Shown here: positions 15,798 to 24,115 of the stretch, in pieces | How positions within the stretch are numbered: the stretch's first letter is position 1 | Layout of the letters: each line of letters opens with the position of its first letter | NCBI RefSeq assembly: GCF_000518265.1 | Contig: NZ_JADG01000007.1 | Coordinates: forward strand, 124,001-188,000 | Length of the DNA stretch: 64,000 bases | Source of the DNA: Actinomadura oligospora ATCC 43269 | GTDB taxonomy: Bacteria; Actinomycetota; Actinomycetes; Streptosporangiales; Streptosporangiaceae | Direction of reading: 5' to 3' | The notes under the pieces: generated by a model | Seen by the model: the letters and a program-made list of their open reading frames with translations, nothing else | What the model was told of the DNA's origin: nothing | The model's database searches: none | Translations under genes and position numbers: made by a program

Positions 15798-16430
15798 TCA
15801 GGTGGTGGTGATGTGGGCGGCCAGGTAGCCGTGGATGAGGCGTTCGGCTTCGGCGAGGATGTCGGGATCGCCGGACGGGTCGCGGCGGAAGGCGAGCTTG
15901 AGGACGGCGTCGGCGGCCTCGACGGCGATCGCGAGGGCGCGCGCCAGGCCGGGGGTCTCGGCGATGCCGAAGGTGTCGACGATCAGCTCGCGGAGCCGGT
16001 CGGCGACGACCGAGTTGTTCTCCGCGCCCTCGTCCAGCAGCCGGACGTCGGCGACGTCGCCGAACCGCAGCACCCGGAACCCGGGCACGGAGCGGTGCAT
16101 GTCCACGAAGATCTCGATGATGGCGCCGACCGTGTCGGACCAGTCGTCGAAGCCGCCGCCGCCGAGACGCTCGGACACCCGCTGCTCGAACTGCTCCAGG
16201 TTGCGCAGCGCGAGCGCCTGCGCGACGGCGCGCTTGTCGGGGAAGAACTGGTAGACCGACCCGATCGCGACCTCGGCGCGCTGCGCGATGCGGGTCGTGG
16301 TGAGGCCGTCGTAGCCGTCCTCGTCCAGGATCTCCGCGCAGGCGTCCAGCATCCGCTGCACGCGTTCGGCGCTGCGGCGCTGGGCGGGACGGCGGCGGAG
16401 CGGGGTTCGGATGTCGGTCACACCCCCCAT
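15798..16430 (-). CDS. TetR-family transcriptional regulator
   Basis: A 210-residue repressor. The N-terminal helix-turn-helix (about 20-65) contains the TTTRIAQRAEVAIGSVYQFF signature, and the C-terminal helical domain binds an unknown ligand. The ATG at 16430 has GAGGGG about 5 nt upstream. It is divergent from the quinone-oxidoreductase-like gene, the usual arrangement of a TetR repressor with its target. A 12-bp palindrome lies between them. Confidence 0.88.
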   Translation of the reverse strand: MGGVTDIRTPLRRRPAQRRSAERVQRMLDACAEILDEDGYDGLTTTRIAQRAEVAIGSVYQFFPDKRAVAQALALRNLEQFEQRVSERLGGGGFDDWSDTVGAIIEIFVDMHRSVPGFRVLRFGDVADVRLLDEGAENNSVVADRLRELIVDTFGIAETPGLARALAIAVEAADAVLKLAFRRDPSGDPDILAEAERLIHGYLAAHITTT

Positions 16431-16505
16431 TGTCGCCCCTCCGCGCCGTCCGCGGACATGACGAAGTCGAGATCACACCCCGGCGCGGACGGCAGCCGCC
16501 TGTCC

Positions 16506-16517
16506 CCGGACGTCCGG
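16506..16517. promoter_or_regulatory. 12-bp palindrome, candidate TetR operator
   Basis: CCGGACGTCCGG is a perfect palindrome in the 157-bp divergent region between the TetR and oxidoreductase genes. It is short and made of common GC-rich words, so chance is possible. Confidence 0.35.
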
Positions 16518-16587
16518 TGCCGGGACGCGGAATCATCGGGGGCGGGGCCGGGTTGTCCCGGCAGGCACCCGTGACCAAGGAGGCGTC

Positions 16588-17520
16588 ATGACGACTGAGC
16601 AGACGATGCGGGCCGCGCTCGCGCACACTCCCGAGAGTCCGGCGGACGGCATCACCGTCGAGACCGTCCCCGTGCCGCGTCCCGCCACGGGCGACGTGCT
16701 GGTCGAGGTCCGCGCCGTGGGGATCGTCCCGGACGAGCTGTCCTGGCCCGGCACCTGGTCCGACCGCGCCGGACGCGACCGCGCGCCGAGCGTCCCCGGG
16801 CACGAGGTCGCGGGCGTCGTCGCGGCCGTCCGGTACGGGACGACGGGCTTCGAGGTGGGCGACCGGGTGGTCGGCCTCGCCGACTGGCACCGCGACGGCG
16901 GCGCGGCCGAGTTCATCGCGGTCGAGGCGCGCAACCTGACCCGGCTTCCGGACGAGGTGTCCTTCACCGAAGCCGCCGCGCTCCCGATCTCGGCGCTGAC
17001 CGCGTGGCAGGGCCTGTTCACGCACGCCGGGCTGACGTCCGGGCAGTCCGTGCTGGTGCACGGCGCGGGCGGCGGAACCGGCTCCCTCATCGTGCAGCTC
17101 GCCCGCGAGGCCGGGGCGCGCGTGATCGGCACCGGACGCGCCCGCGACGCCGATCTGGCCCGTGAGCTGGGCGTGGACGAGTTCGTCGACCTGGAGACCG
17201 CCCGTTTCGAGGACGCCGGGCCGGTGGACGTCGTGTTCGACACGATCGGCGGCGACGTGCTCGCGCGGTCGGCCTCGGTCGTCCGTCCGGGCGGCGTCCT
17301 GGTGTCGATCACGGCTCCGCCGCCCGAGCTTCCCGAGGGGACGCGCGGCGTGGTCTTCATCGTCGAGCCGAACCGCGACCAGCTCGCCGAGATCGTCGCG
17401 CGCGCCGCCGACGGCCGGATCCGTCCGCGCGTGGGCGCGACCTTCCCGCTCGCCGAGACCCGCGCCGCCTTCCACGCCAAGAAGAACGGCGTCCCCGGAA
17501 AGGTCATCATCACCCTCTGA
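16588..17520 (+). CDS. NADP-dependent zinc-type alcohol dehydrogenase/quinone oxidoreductase
   Basis: A 310-residue medium-chain dehydrogenase/reductase. The GroES-like N-domain has VPGHEVAGVV and GDRVVGL. The Rossmann domain has the quinone-oxidoreductase signature VLVHGAGGGTGSLIVQLA (about 150-170). The catalytic-zinc cysteine is missing, so it is probably a zinc-free quinone or enone reductase using NADPH. AAGGAGG precedes the ATG by 4 nt. It is divergent from TetR and is likely its target. Electrophile detoxification is a typical role, inferred only from class. Confidence 0.88.
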   Translation: MTTEQTMRAALAHTPESPADGITVETVPVPRPATGDVLVEVRAVGIVPDELSWPGTWSDRAGRDRAPSVPGHEVAGVVAAVRYGTTGFEVGDRVVGLADWHRDGGAAEFIAVEARNLTRLPDEVSFTEAAALPISALTAWQGLFTHAGLTSGQSVLVHGAGGGTGSLIVQLAREAGARVIGTGRARDADLARELGVDEFVDLETARFEDAGPVDVVFDTIGGDVLARSASVVRPGGVLVSITAPPPELPEGTRGVVFIVEPNRDQLAEIVARAADGRIRPRVGATFPLAETRAAFHAKKNGVPGKVIITL

Positions 17521-17570
17521 CCACCGCCGCCGGGTCGCCGCGTCACCGTTCGTCATGCCAGCAGACCGGC

Positions 17571-17722
17571 GCAGTCACCACTCGACACGGTCACCAGTCG
17601 GCGCAGTCACCCGTTGTCGCAGTCACCAGCTAGCGCGGTCACCGGTCGGCGCGGTCACCGGTCGGCGCGGTCAGCGGTCGGCGCGGTCAGCGGTCGGCGC
17701 GGTCACCGGTCAGTGCGGTCGG
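17571..17722. repeat. 16-bp minisatellite, about 9.5 copies
   Basis: Exact 16-bp period with consensus GCGGTCACCGGTCGGC, starting at 17571, 17587, 17603, 17619, 17635 and so on to 17699, plus a partial copy. The first four copies are more diverged than the later five. It lies between convergent genes and has no spacers, so it is not a CRISPR array. Confidence 0.9.
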
Positions 17723-17735
17723 CGCCTGGCGGGGG

Positions 17736-18731
17736 TCAGGCGGGGATGGGGGTGCGGGTTTGGTGGGTGCGGCGGTATTCGCTTGGGGAGACGCCCATCT
17801 CGCGGGAGAAGTGGGTGCGCAGGTTGGGCGCGCTGCCCAGGCCGCAGCGGGCGGCGACGGCGTCGACCGGGAGGTCGGTGCGTTCGAGCAGCTCGCGGGC
17901 ACGTAGGACGCGCTGGGTCAGCAGCCAGCGGAGCGGCGTCATGCCCAGCTCGGACTGGAAGCGCCGGTGCAGGGTGCGGACGGTCAGCCCCGCGCGGGAC
18001 GCGAGGCCCGCGATCGTCAGCGGCTCGTGCAGGTGCTCGACGCCCCAGTCCAGGACGGGCCCGAGCCCGTCGCCGCTCCCCGCGCGGGGCATCGGCGACT
18101 CGACGTACTGCGCCTGCCCGCCGGACCGGTGCGGCGGGACGACCATCTGCCGCGCGACGGCGGTCGCCGCCTCCGCGCCGAAGTCGTGCCTGATCAGGTG
18201 CAGGCAGAGGTCGATCCCGGCGGTGTTGCCCGCGCCGGTGAGCAGGTCGCCGTGGTCGTGGTACAGGACGGCCGGGTCGACCAGGACGCGCGGGAAGCGG
18301 CGGGCGAGGTTCTCGGCGTGCTTCCAGTGGACGGCGGAGGCGCGGCCGTCCAGGAGACCGGCGGCGGCGAGGACGAACGCGCCGGAGCAGAGGGACACGA
18401 TCCGGGCCCCGCGCGCGTGCGCCTCGCGTACGGCGTCGAGCAGCGGCCCGGACGGATCACGGTTCACGTCGGCGGTCGCCGGGACGACGATCGTGTCGGC
18501 GTCGCGGAGCCCGTCCAGGCCGTGCGCGGCGTGCACGCCGAACAGGCCGGGCAGGTCGTGGTGTCCCGACGAGCCGCGCATGGGCACGTGGCGGGGTCCG
18601 CCTTCGGCGCATATGCGCAGGTCGTACCAGGGTCCGGTGTGCCCGGGCGGGGGCGTGCCGAACAGCTGGCATGGGATGGTGACCTCGAAGACCGGCGCCT
18701 CGTCCATGACGACGACCGCGAGAAGGGACAT
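17736..18731 (-). CDS. GlxA-family AraC-type regulator (DJ-1/PfpI + AraC HTH)
   Basis: A 331-residue regulator. The N-terminal DJ-1/PfpI-like domain (about 1-180) has the nucleophile-elbow-like VSLCSGAFVLAAAGLL. The C-terminal AraC/XylS tandem helix-turn-helix (about 220-325) has LTVRTLHRRFQSELGMTPLRW and GLGSAPNLRTHFSREMGVSPSEYRR. This is the architecture of GlxA and of Streptomyces AdpA. It is divergent from an MFS exporter with a 72-bp gap, so it probably controls that pump. Confidence 0.9.
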   Translation of the reverse strand: MSLLAVVVMDEAPVFEVTIPCQLFGTPPPGHTGPWYDLRICAEGGPRHVPMRGSSGHHDLPGLFGVHAAHGLDGLRDADTIVVPATADVNRDPSGPLLDAVREAHARGARIVSLCSGAFVLAAAGLLDGRASAVHWKHAENLARRFPRVLVDPAVLYHDHGDLLTGAGNTAGIDLCLHLIRHDFGAEAATAVARQMVVPPHRSGGQAQYVESPMPRAGSGDGLGPVLDWGVEHLHEPLTIAGLASRAGLTVRTLHRRFQSELGMTPLRWLLTQRVLRARELLERTDLPVDAVAARCGLGSAPNLRTHFSREMGVSPSEYRRTHQTRTPIPA

Positions 18732-18765
18732 GGCAGGAATCTAGCGCATCGCGTCATTTCTGCCA
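18731..18765. promoter_or_regulatory. Inverted TGGCAG boxes, candidate AraC/GlxA operator
   Basis: TGGCAGGAAT (18731-18740) and ATTTCTGCCA (18756-18765) form 10-bp arms with one mismatch and a 15-bp spacer in the divergent regulator/exporter promoter. The words resemble the AdpA consensus TGGCSNGWWY, differing at the S position. The first arm touches the regulator's start codon, as expected for autoregulation. Confidence 0.5.
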
Positions 18766-18803
18766 CTCGTCCGGGGTGGGTGGTCACGCCGAGGCTGTCC
18801 TTC

Positions 18804-20417
18804 ATGAACACCAAGATCCTTTCTTTGGCGGCGCCGCCCGCCTCTCCCGCGGTCCCGTCCGCGGACGGCCGGAGGTGGTGGGTCCTCGGGGTGGCCTCGG
18901 CCGCGCAGTTCCTGGCGATCCTCGACCTGTTCGCCGTCAACATCGCCTTCCCCGCGCTGCGGGAGGGCTTCGGCGGAGCCTCGCTGGCGGACGTGTCGTG
19001 GGTGCTGAACGCCTACACGATCGTGCTGGCCGCGCTGCTGGTCCCCGCGGGCCGGATCGTGGACGACGCCGGACGGCGGCGCGTCTTCCTGCTCGGCATG
19101 GCCCTGTTCGGGGTCGCGTCGGTCGCGTGCGCGGTGGCCCCGACGCTCGGGATCCTCGTGGCGGCCCGGGTCGTCCAGGCGGTGGCCGGGGCGCTGCTGA
19201 TCCCGACGTCGCTCGGGCTGGCGCTGCCCGCGTTCCCGAGCCGCGAGCACCCGACGGTCATGGGGATCTGGACGGCCGTCGCGGCGTCCGGGGCCGGGTG
19301 CGGACCGGTCCTCGGCGGGCTCCTGCTCCTCGCCGGATGGCGCTGGATCTTCCTCATCAACCTCCCGATCACGATCGCCGCGGTGATCGCCGGACGCCGC
19401 CTCCTCCCCCGCGACACGCCCGCCGCCGACCAAGGACCGGCCAAGCCCCCCACCGAGGCGGACCACAGAACGAACAGGCTGGTCGACAAGGCAGGCGCAC
19501 CGGCCAGTGAGGCGGGCGCGCGGGCCGGTGAGGCGGGTGCGCTGGTCGATGAGGCGGGCGCGCGGGTCGATGAGGCGGGCGTGCAGGCTGGTGACGCGGG
19601 CGCGCGGGCCGGTGACGCGGGCGCGCGGGCCGGTGAGGTGGGGCGGGGGACGCGGCGGGGGCTTGATCTTCAGGGGGCGGCGCTGCTGCTCGCGACGGCC
19701 GGGACGCTGACCGCGCTGCTCACGCAGGGGCCCGAGTGGGGCTTCCCGTCCGTGCCGACGATCGTCTCCGGGGCGCTGCTCACGGTGCTGGCGCCGCTGC
19801 TGGCCGTGCGGCTGATGCGGGCGCGGGACCCGATCATCGACCCGGCGCTGTTCCGGAACCGGACGTTCGCGGTCGCCGTCGCCGGGGTCGGGCTCTACTA
19901 CCTGGCGTTCGCGGCCGGACTCCTCGCGACGACGCTGTACTTCACGCAGGTCAGGCACTGGTCGGCGGTCACGGCGGCACTCGCGCTGGCGCCCGTCCCG
20001 CTGGCGTGCGTGGTGCTGTCCCCGCTGTCCGGACGCGTCGTCGGGCGCATCGGCGGACGCGCGTCGGCCGTCCTCGGCGGACTCACCCTCGCGGTCGGCG
20101 CGGCGTGGTGGGCGGTCGGCATCGGGCGGGGCTACGCGCTCGGCTACCTGCCCGGCGCGGTGCTGTTCGGCGCGAGCACGGCGCTGCTCCAGCCGCCGCT
20201 GTTCGGGGCGTCCACCGCGCTGCCCGGCGACCGGATCTCCCTCGGCTCTGCGGTGCTGATGACCACGCGGCAGATCGCGTCCGCGCTGGGTGTGGCGGTG
20301 CTGACGTTCGTGCTGGGCGGCCGTCCGGAGATCGCGGACTACCGCCTGGGGTGGTACCTGATGGCCGGGGCGGGCGTCGCCTCCGCCGTCGCCTGCCTCC
20401 GCTTCCGGCGCGCCTGA
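18804..20417 (+). CDS. MFS drug exporter, DHA2 (14-helix) type, with in-frame heptad repeats
   Basis: A 537-residue 14-helix major facilitator. Helix 1 motif WWVLGVASAAQFLAILDLFA, motif-A-like loop PAGRIVDDAGRRRVF and motif-C region ASGAGCGPVLGG mark it as a DHA2 drug/H+ antiporter. The middle loop (about residues 200-285) is unusual: Gly/Ala/Asp/Glu-rich, built from 7-residue repeats AGARAGE/AGARVDE encoded by 21-bp tandem units. It is probably unstructured and cytoplasmic. The ATG at 18804 lacks a strong ribosome site but begins just before helix 1. It is divergent from the GlxA-type regulator and converges with the LCP gene with only 5 bp between stops. Confidence 0.85.
   Translation: MNTKILSLAAPPASPAVPSADGRRWWVLGVASAAQFLAILDLFAVNIAFPALREGFGGASLADVSWVLNAYTIVLAALLVPAGRIVDDAGRRRVFLLGMALFGVASVACAVAPTLGILVAARVVQAVAGALLIPTSLGLALPAFPSREHPTVMGIWTAVAASGAGCGPVLGGLLLLAGWRWIFLINLPITIAAVIAGRRLLPRDTPAADQGPAKPPTEADHRTNRLVDKAGAPASEAGARAGEAGALVDEAGARVDEAGVQAGDAGARAGDAGARAGEVGRGTRRGLDLQGAALLLATAGTLTALLTQGPEWGFPSVPTIVSGALLTVLAPLLAVRLMRARDPIIDPALFRNRTFAVAVAGVGLYYLAFAAGLLATTLYFTQVRHWSAVTAALALAPVPLACVVLSPLSGRVVGRIGGRASAVLGGLTLAVGAAWWAVGIGRGYALGYLPGAVLFGASTALLQPPLFGASTALPGDRISLGSAVLMTTRQIASALGVAVLTFVLGGRPEIADYRLGWYLMAGAGVASAVACLRFRRA
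19507..19632. repeat. In-gene 21-bp tandem repeat, 6 copies (MFS loop)
   Basis: Units of 21 bp start at 19507, 19528, 19549, 19570, 19591 and 19612, with consensus GTGAGGCGGGCGCGCGGGCC plus one base. Each encodes a 7-residue AGARAGE-like heptad. The frame is kept, and the repeat ends in a degraded copy at 19633. Confidence 0.9.
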
Positions 20418-20422
20418 TGCCG

Positions 20423-21619
20423 TCAGCGGAGGGACTGGAAGAGCCGGTCGGCCCCGGGCTGCGTCCACTGGAGGCGGTTCGGGTCGCCCGGGTACGGACC
20501 GACCGGAACCGTCCCGAACCGAATCTTCCCGGTGTCTCCGACGCTCGACGACAGGTCGAACATCTGCTTCAGGCCGAGCCCCTTGTCCGTGACGACCGAC
20601 TTGGACGCGGCGCGCAGGAAGGAGTAGAGGCGGGCCGGGTTGGTGAGCTGGCCGCGCGCCTTGTCCGCCATCGCGGTCATGAGCTGCTGCTGCCGCTGGA
20701 TCCGGCCCAGGTCGGAGCCGTCGCCGACGCTGTACCGGACGCGCGCGTACCCGAGGGCCTGCTCGCCGTTCAGCTTCTGCCGTCCGGCGGCCAGGTGCAG
20801 CCCGGCCTTGGCGTCGTCGATCTTCGCCGGGACGTTCACCTCGACCCCGCCCAGCGCGTCCACCATGGACTTGAACCCGGTGAAGTCGATCTGCAGCGCG
20901 TGGTCGACGCGGACCCCGGTGGCCGACTCGACGGTCTTCCACGCGCAGGCCAGCCCGGCCTCGTTGAACGCAGAGTTGATCATGCCGGTGCGGGCCGGGA
21001 CGGTCGCGCCGCCGCTGCCGCCCTTCCGGCAGGCGGGGATCTGCACCATCGAGTCGCGCGGCAGGCTGATCCCCCGCACGTTCTTCCCGTCCGCGGGGAC
21101 GTGGAAGAGGATCATGGTGTCGGTGCGGGCGCCTTCGTCCCTGCCGTACTCGGCGTTCGCTCCCTGCCTGCTGTCCGAGCCGACGACCAGGACGTTCTCC
21201 GCCTTCGTCCGCTTGGCCGGACGGGGCCCGAGGTCCTCGGCGCTGACATGCCGGATGTTGCCTTCGACCTGCGAATACAGCCCGTACCCGGCGATCGGGA
21301 GCCCCATCACGGCCAGCACCCCGACCGGCACCAGCCGCCGAATCCGCCGACGCCGCCGCAACCGCCGCGTCCGATACCCACCCGAACGACGCCCAGAGTC
21401 ACGCCCACCCTCGCCGTCCTCACCCCAGAACGCCCTGTTCTCCGACACGTCGCCCACCCCCGAGGCCCCACCCCCAGAACCGTCCGCCTGAGCGGGACCG
21501 CCTGCGGTGGTGGGGTTGTTCGGGGCGGGTGGGGTGGTCCAGGCTCCGGTGTCGGTGCGGGCGTGGTCGGCTGGGCCGTTCGGTTGGTGGCGCTTCTGGC
21601 CGTCCCCGGTGGTGGTCAT
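20423..21619 (-). CDS. LytR-CpsA-Psr (LCP) family cell-envelope transferase
   Basis: A 398-residue protein. The disordered N-terminus (about 1-80) is followed by an Arg-rich stop and a membrane helix (LVPVGVLAVMGLPIAGYGLY, about 95-115), then the extracellular LCP domain. That domain has VLVVGSDSRQG, RTDTMILFHV, SLPRDSMVQIP, and late NGEQALGYARVRYS plus DLGRIQRQQQLM; these Asp and Arg residues bind the polyprenyl-phosphate head and metal. LCP enzymes attach glycopolymers such as teichoic acids or arabinogalactan-type chains to peptidoglycan. Start 21619 has AGAGGGG 5 nt upstream. An ECF-type promoter lies about 170 bp upstream. Confidence 0.9.
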   Translation of the reverse strand: MTTTGDGQKRHQPNGPADHARTDTGAWTTPPAPNNPTTAGGPAQADGSGGGASGVGDVSENRAFWGEDGEGGRDSGRRSGGYRTRRLRRRRRIRRLVPVGVLAVMGLPIAGYGLYSQVEGNIRHVSAEDLGPRPAKRTKAENVLVVGSDSRQGANAEYGRDEGARTDTMILFHVPADGKNVRGISLPRDSMVQIPACRKGGSGGATVPARTGMINSAFNEAGLACAWKTVESATGVRVDHALQIDFTGFKSMVDALGGVEVNVPAKIDDAKAGLHLAAGRQKLNGEQALGYARVRYSVGDGSDLGRIQRQQQLMTAMADKARGQLTNPARLYSFLRAASKSVVTDKGLGLKQMFDLSSSVGDTGKIRFGTVPVGPYPGDPNRLQWTQPGADRLFQSLR

Positions 21620-21931
21620 CTACGCCCCTCTTGTCTGCGTGTGGCCGAACGCGCTGGTCAGAGGGCATTCGGCGCGGTTCTTCCCTCCTCCGGCCGGGTT
21701 CGCGGCGTGACCGCGGGCGGTCCGGTCGGCGCCCGCCCCCGCTGGGCGCCGTTCCAGGACGGCGGTGGTGTCACCGCCCGCACTGATAACGAACCGGACA
21801 ACTCTCCTGTTCCTGCGGAGGCGTGCGGGATCCGGGCGCGGCACGAGGGGATGTCCGGAGAACGCCCTTGGTGCGCCGGGCGTCGACCTTGGTCGCTGGT
21901 GGCCGAGCGCCCCTGCCTGGACGCTGGGGAA
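21620..21931. other. Divergent region between LCP and small membrane protein genes
   Basis: About 310 bp, holding the ECF-like promoter at 21787-21813. On the plus strand the frame of the small protein is open back to an ATG at 21851 (MSGERPW), an alternative start. No other gene was seen. Confidence 0.4.
21787..21813 (-). promoter_or_regulatory. ECF (SigE/SigH-like) promoter of the LCP gene
   Basis: On the minus strand GGAAC (21813-21809) and CGTTA (21791-21787) are separated by 17 bp, close to the GGAAC-N16/17-CGTT pattern of actinobacterial envelope-stress sigma factors. It would start transcription near 21780, about 160 nt before the LCP start codon. This fits a wall-stress-induced gene. 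Confidence 0.5.
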
Positions 21932-22165
21932 ATGAACGATCCGAAGGCGTATGACGGGTTGCAGTCGATCGTGTTCTTCGCCGGTTTCTACGAGGGGCTG
22001 CTGCCGTTCCCCGCCAAGTACTTCGGCTGGACGCCGCTGCTGTCGCTGCCGTCCCGGATGCCCTCGCCGGCGTGGTGGATCGTGGCGGCGGCGGCCCTGG
22101 TGACCGCCGCCGTCCTCCTGGTGGTGCTGGACGAGGCCAAGAAGCGGCGCTTCCCGGACGCGTGA
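21932..22165 (+). CDS. Small membrane protein of unknown function
   Basis: A 77-residue protein from ATG 21932, or 104 from ATG 21851. It has an aromatic-rich N-terminal half (IVFFAGFYEGLLPFPAKYFGW), one membrane helix (WWIVAAAALVTAAVLLVVL, about 47-65) and a basic cytoplasmic end KKRRFPDA. It is too short to assign. Reading-frame quality (GC third positions, hydrophobic pattern) supports it as a gene. It converges with the EphD-like gene, with stops 8 bp apart. Confidence 0.55.
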   Translation: MNDPKAYDGLQSIVFFAGFYEGLLPFPAKYFGWTPLLSLPSRMPSPAWWIVAAAALVTAAVLLVVLDEAKKRRFPDA

Positions 22166-22173
22166 CCTGAGGG

Positions 22174-24060
22174 TCAGTCGGCCGCGATGCCGCTCCGGTA
22201 CCGTTCGCCCGCGCGGCGGATCATGCGGCCCACGGCCCGGTTGAGCGGCGGCGCGTACCGGTCCAGGGCGAGGGCGAGGTGCGCCTCGGGGGCCACCGGA
22301 ACCAGCGGACGGTCGTTCCGGACGGCCCGGAGGATCGCCTGGGCGACGCGTTCGGGCGGGTAGCCCCGGCGCGCGAACGCCTTCGCCAGGCCCGCGCGCA
22401 TCGCGTCCGCCTCAGCGCCCGATATCCCGATGTACCGAGTGCGGTGAACGATGCCGGTGTCGATCACGCCCGGGCAGATCGCGGAGACGCCGATCCCCTC
22501 GTCCGCGAGCTCCAGGCGCAGGCACTCGCTGAACTGGAGCACGGCCGCCTTGGTCGCCGAGTACGCGGCGACCTGCGCGCCCGGCGCGAACGCGGCCATG
22601 GACGCGACGTTGACGATGTGCCCGCCCTCGCCGCGCGCGACCATCCGCGTGCCGAACAGGCGGCAGCCCCGGTACACGCCGTCCAGGTTGACGGCCCGGA
22701 TCCGCGCCCAGTCGGCCTCGCCGGTCTCCAGCAGCGGCCCTGCCACCCCGATGCCCGCGTTGTTCACGACGACGTCCGGAACGCCGAGGTTCGCCGTGAC
22801 CTGCTCGGCGAAGCGTTCCATGGCCTCGGCGTCCGCGACGTCCACCCCGTACGGGTGCGCGACGCCGTCCGCGGCGGCGGTGATCTCCTCGGCGACGCGC
22901 TTGGCGGCGGCCTCGTCGATGTCGGCGACCACGACCGTCGCGCCCTCGTCGGCGAACGCGCGGGCGGTCGCGCGGCCGATGCCGTTGCCCGCGCCGGTCA
23001 CCACGACGAGCCGTCCGGTGTACTCGCCGCCGGGACGTCCGGCGGCACGCGCGCGGACGAGGTCGGGCGTGTCCGGGCCGCCCGCGAGGTGGTCGATGAA
23101 CTCGGTGATCCAGTGCGCGAGCCGGTCCGGATGGGTGCGGGCGACCCAGTGCCCGGCCGGGACACGCCGGACGTACAGCGGGTCGGCGTGCCCGCGCGCG
23201 GAGAGCAGCGCGTCCGGGAGCGCGTACCGGTCGCGGGTGGGGACGACCACCTGCACCGGAACCTGGGCCGTCGCGCCCCCGGCGGGCAGTTTCCGCAGGT
23301 TGGCGCGGTACAGCCCGAGTCCGTTGCGCGCGTCGCGGGCGAGCGTCGGCGCCGGGTGCCCGGGCCTCGGCTCGGCGCCCTCGACGCGTTTCAGCCCGCG
23401 CGCGAACGTCGCCGTCACGACCCGCGCGAGCGCCTCGCCCGCCTTGGGAGCCGCGAAGACCGGCATGTACACGCTGCGGCGGGCCTGGCCGAGCACCCGC
23501 GCCGTCCGCCGGGCGCGCGCCCGGACCCGCTCGGCTCCCTCGCGCACCGCCCAGGCCTGCCCGCCCGCGACCGGCGGCGCGGTCGTCCCGTCGCGGGAGC
23601 CGAGGGTCTCGCGACGGGAGCCGAGGGTCTCGCGACGGGCCCACTCGGCGACGTGCCGCCAGTCGGGGCCGGAGATGGAGGTGAAGGACGCGATCCGGCC
23701 GCGGAAGGGCTCGCCGTCCGGGCCGTCGGTCACGGCGGGCCAGCACTGGACCGATCCCCAGTCGTGCCCGACGAGGTGGACGGGCGCGTCGCCGCCCACC
23801 GCGTCGAGGACGGCGGCGAGGTCGCCCAGCAGCGCCTGGACGTGGTAATCGTCCGGATCCTCGGGCGCGGTGGACGCCCCGGCCCCGCGCACGTCGTACG
23901 TGAGGACCCTGAACCGTTCCGCCAGTGCCCCGGCGACCTCGTCCCACACCGCGCCGGTGTCGGGGTACCCGTGCACGAGCACGACGGTGGGCCGGTGGCC
24001 CTCACCGCGTTCGCGCACGGCCAGTTCGACGTCGCCCGACCTCACCCTGTGATCCCGCAC
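22174..24060 (-). CDS. EphD-like fusion: alpha/beta-hydrolase + SDR oxidoreductase
   Basis: A 628-residue fusion. The N-domain (about 1-325) is an epoxide-hydrolase-like alpha/beta hydrolase with HGYPDTG, nucleophile Asp 100 in GHDWGS and His about 304 in AGHWV. The C-domain (about 350-610) is a classical short-chain reductase with TGAGNGIG (355-362), NNAGIG and catalytic Tyr 500/Lys 504. Mycobacterial EphD has this architecture and acts on mycolic-acid-like lipids. The GTG at 24060 has AAGGTGA about 7 nt upstream. Two in-frame 21-bp repeats give RETLGSR twice (about residues 143-156) in the cap region. It may work with the other lipid genes, but no operon links them. Confidence 0.88.
   Translation of the reverse strand: MRDHRVRSGDVELAVRERGEGHRPTVVLVHGYPDTGAVWDEVAGALAERFRVLTYDVRGAGASTAPEDPDDYHVQALLGDLAAVLDAVGGDAPVHLVGHDWGSVQCWPAVTDGPDGEPFRGRIASFTSISGPDWRHVAEWARRETLGSRRETLGSRDGTTAPPVAGGQAWAVREGAERVRARARRTARVLGQARRSVYMPVFAAPKAGEALARVVTATFARGLKRVEGAEPRPGHPAPTLARDARNGLGLYRANLRKLPAGGATAQVPVQVVVPTRDRYALPDALLSARGHADPLYVRRVPAGHWVARTHPDRLAHWITEFIDHLAGGPDTPDLVRARAAGRPGGEYTGRLVVVTGAGNGIGRATARAFADEGATVVVADIDEAAAKRVAEEITAAADGVAHPYGVDVADAEAMERFAEQVTANLGVPDVVVNNAGIGVAGPLLETGEADWARIRAVNLDGVYRGCRLFGTRMVARGEGGHIVNVASMAAFAPGAQVAAYSATKAAVLQFSECLRLELADEGIGVSAICPGVIDTGIVHRTRYIGISGAEADAMRAGLAKAFARRGYPPERVAQAILRAVRNDRPLVPVAPEAHLALALDRYAPPLNRAVGRMIRRAGERYRSGIAAD
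23594..23635. repeat. In-gene 21-bp tandem duplication
   Basis: CGGGAGCCGAGGGTCTCGCG plus one base is present twice, at 23594-23614 and 23615-23635, encoding a duplicated RETLGSR heptad in the hydrolase domain of the EphD-like gene. A partial third copy follows. Confidence 0.85.
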
Positions 24061-24115
24061 CGCGAATCACCTTCTCCGTCGGAGGGTGCGCCCTTCTCGC
24101 CTGCCTCCTGCGAAC

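Noticed and set aside
13480..17556. Open frame of more than 1,300 codons on the minus strand
   Set aside because: It runs through the kinase, regulator, esterase, TetR and oxidoreductase genes on both strands; long stop-free antisense frames are expected at this GC content, and its product has no domain except where it coincides with the TetR-region sequence in another frame.
17571..17722. CRISPR array
   Set aside because: Unit is only 16 bp, repeats are back to back without spacers, and no cas gene is near.
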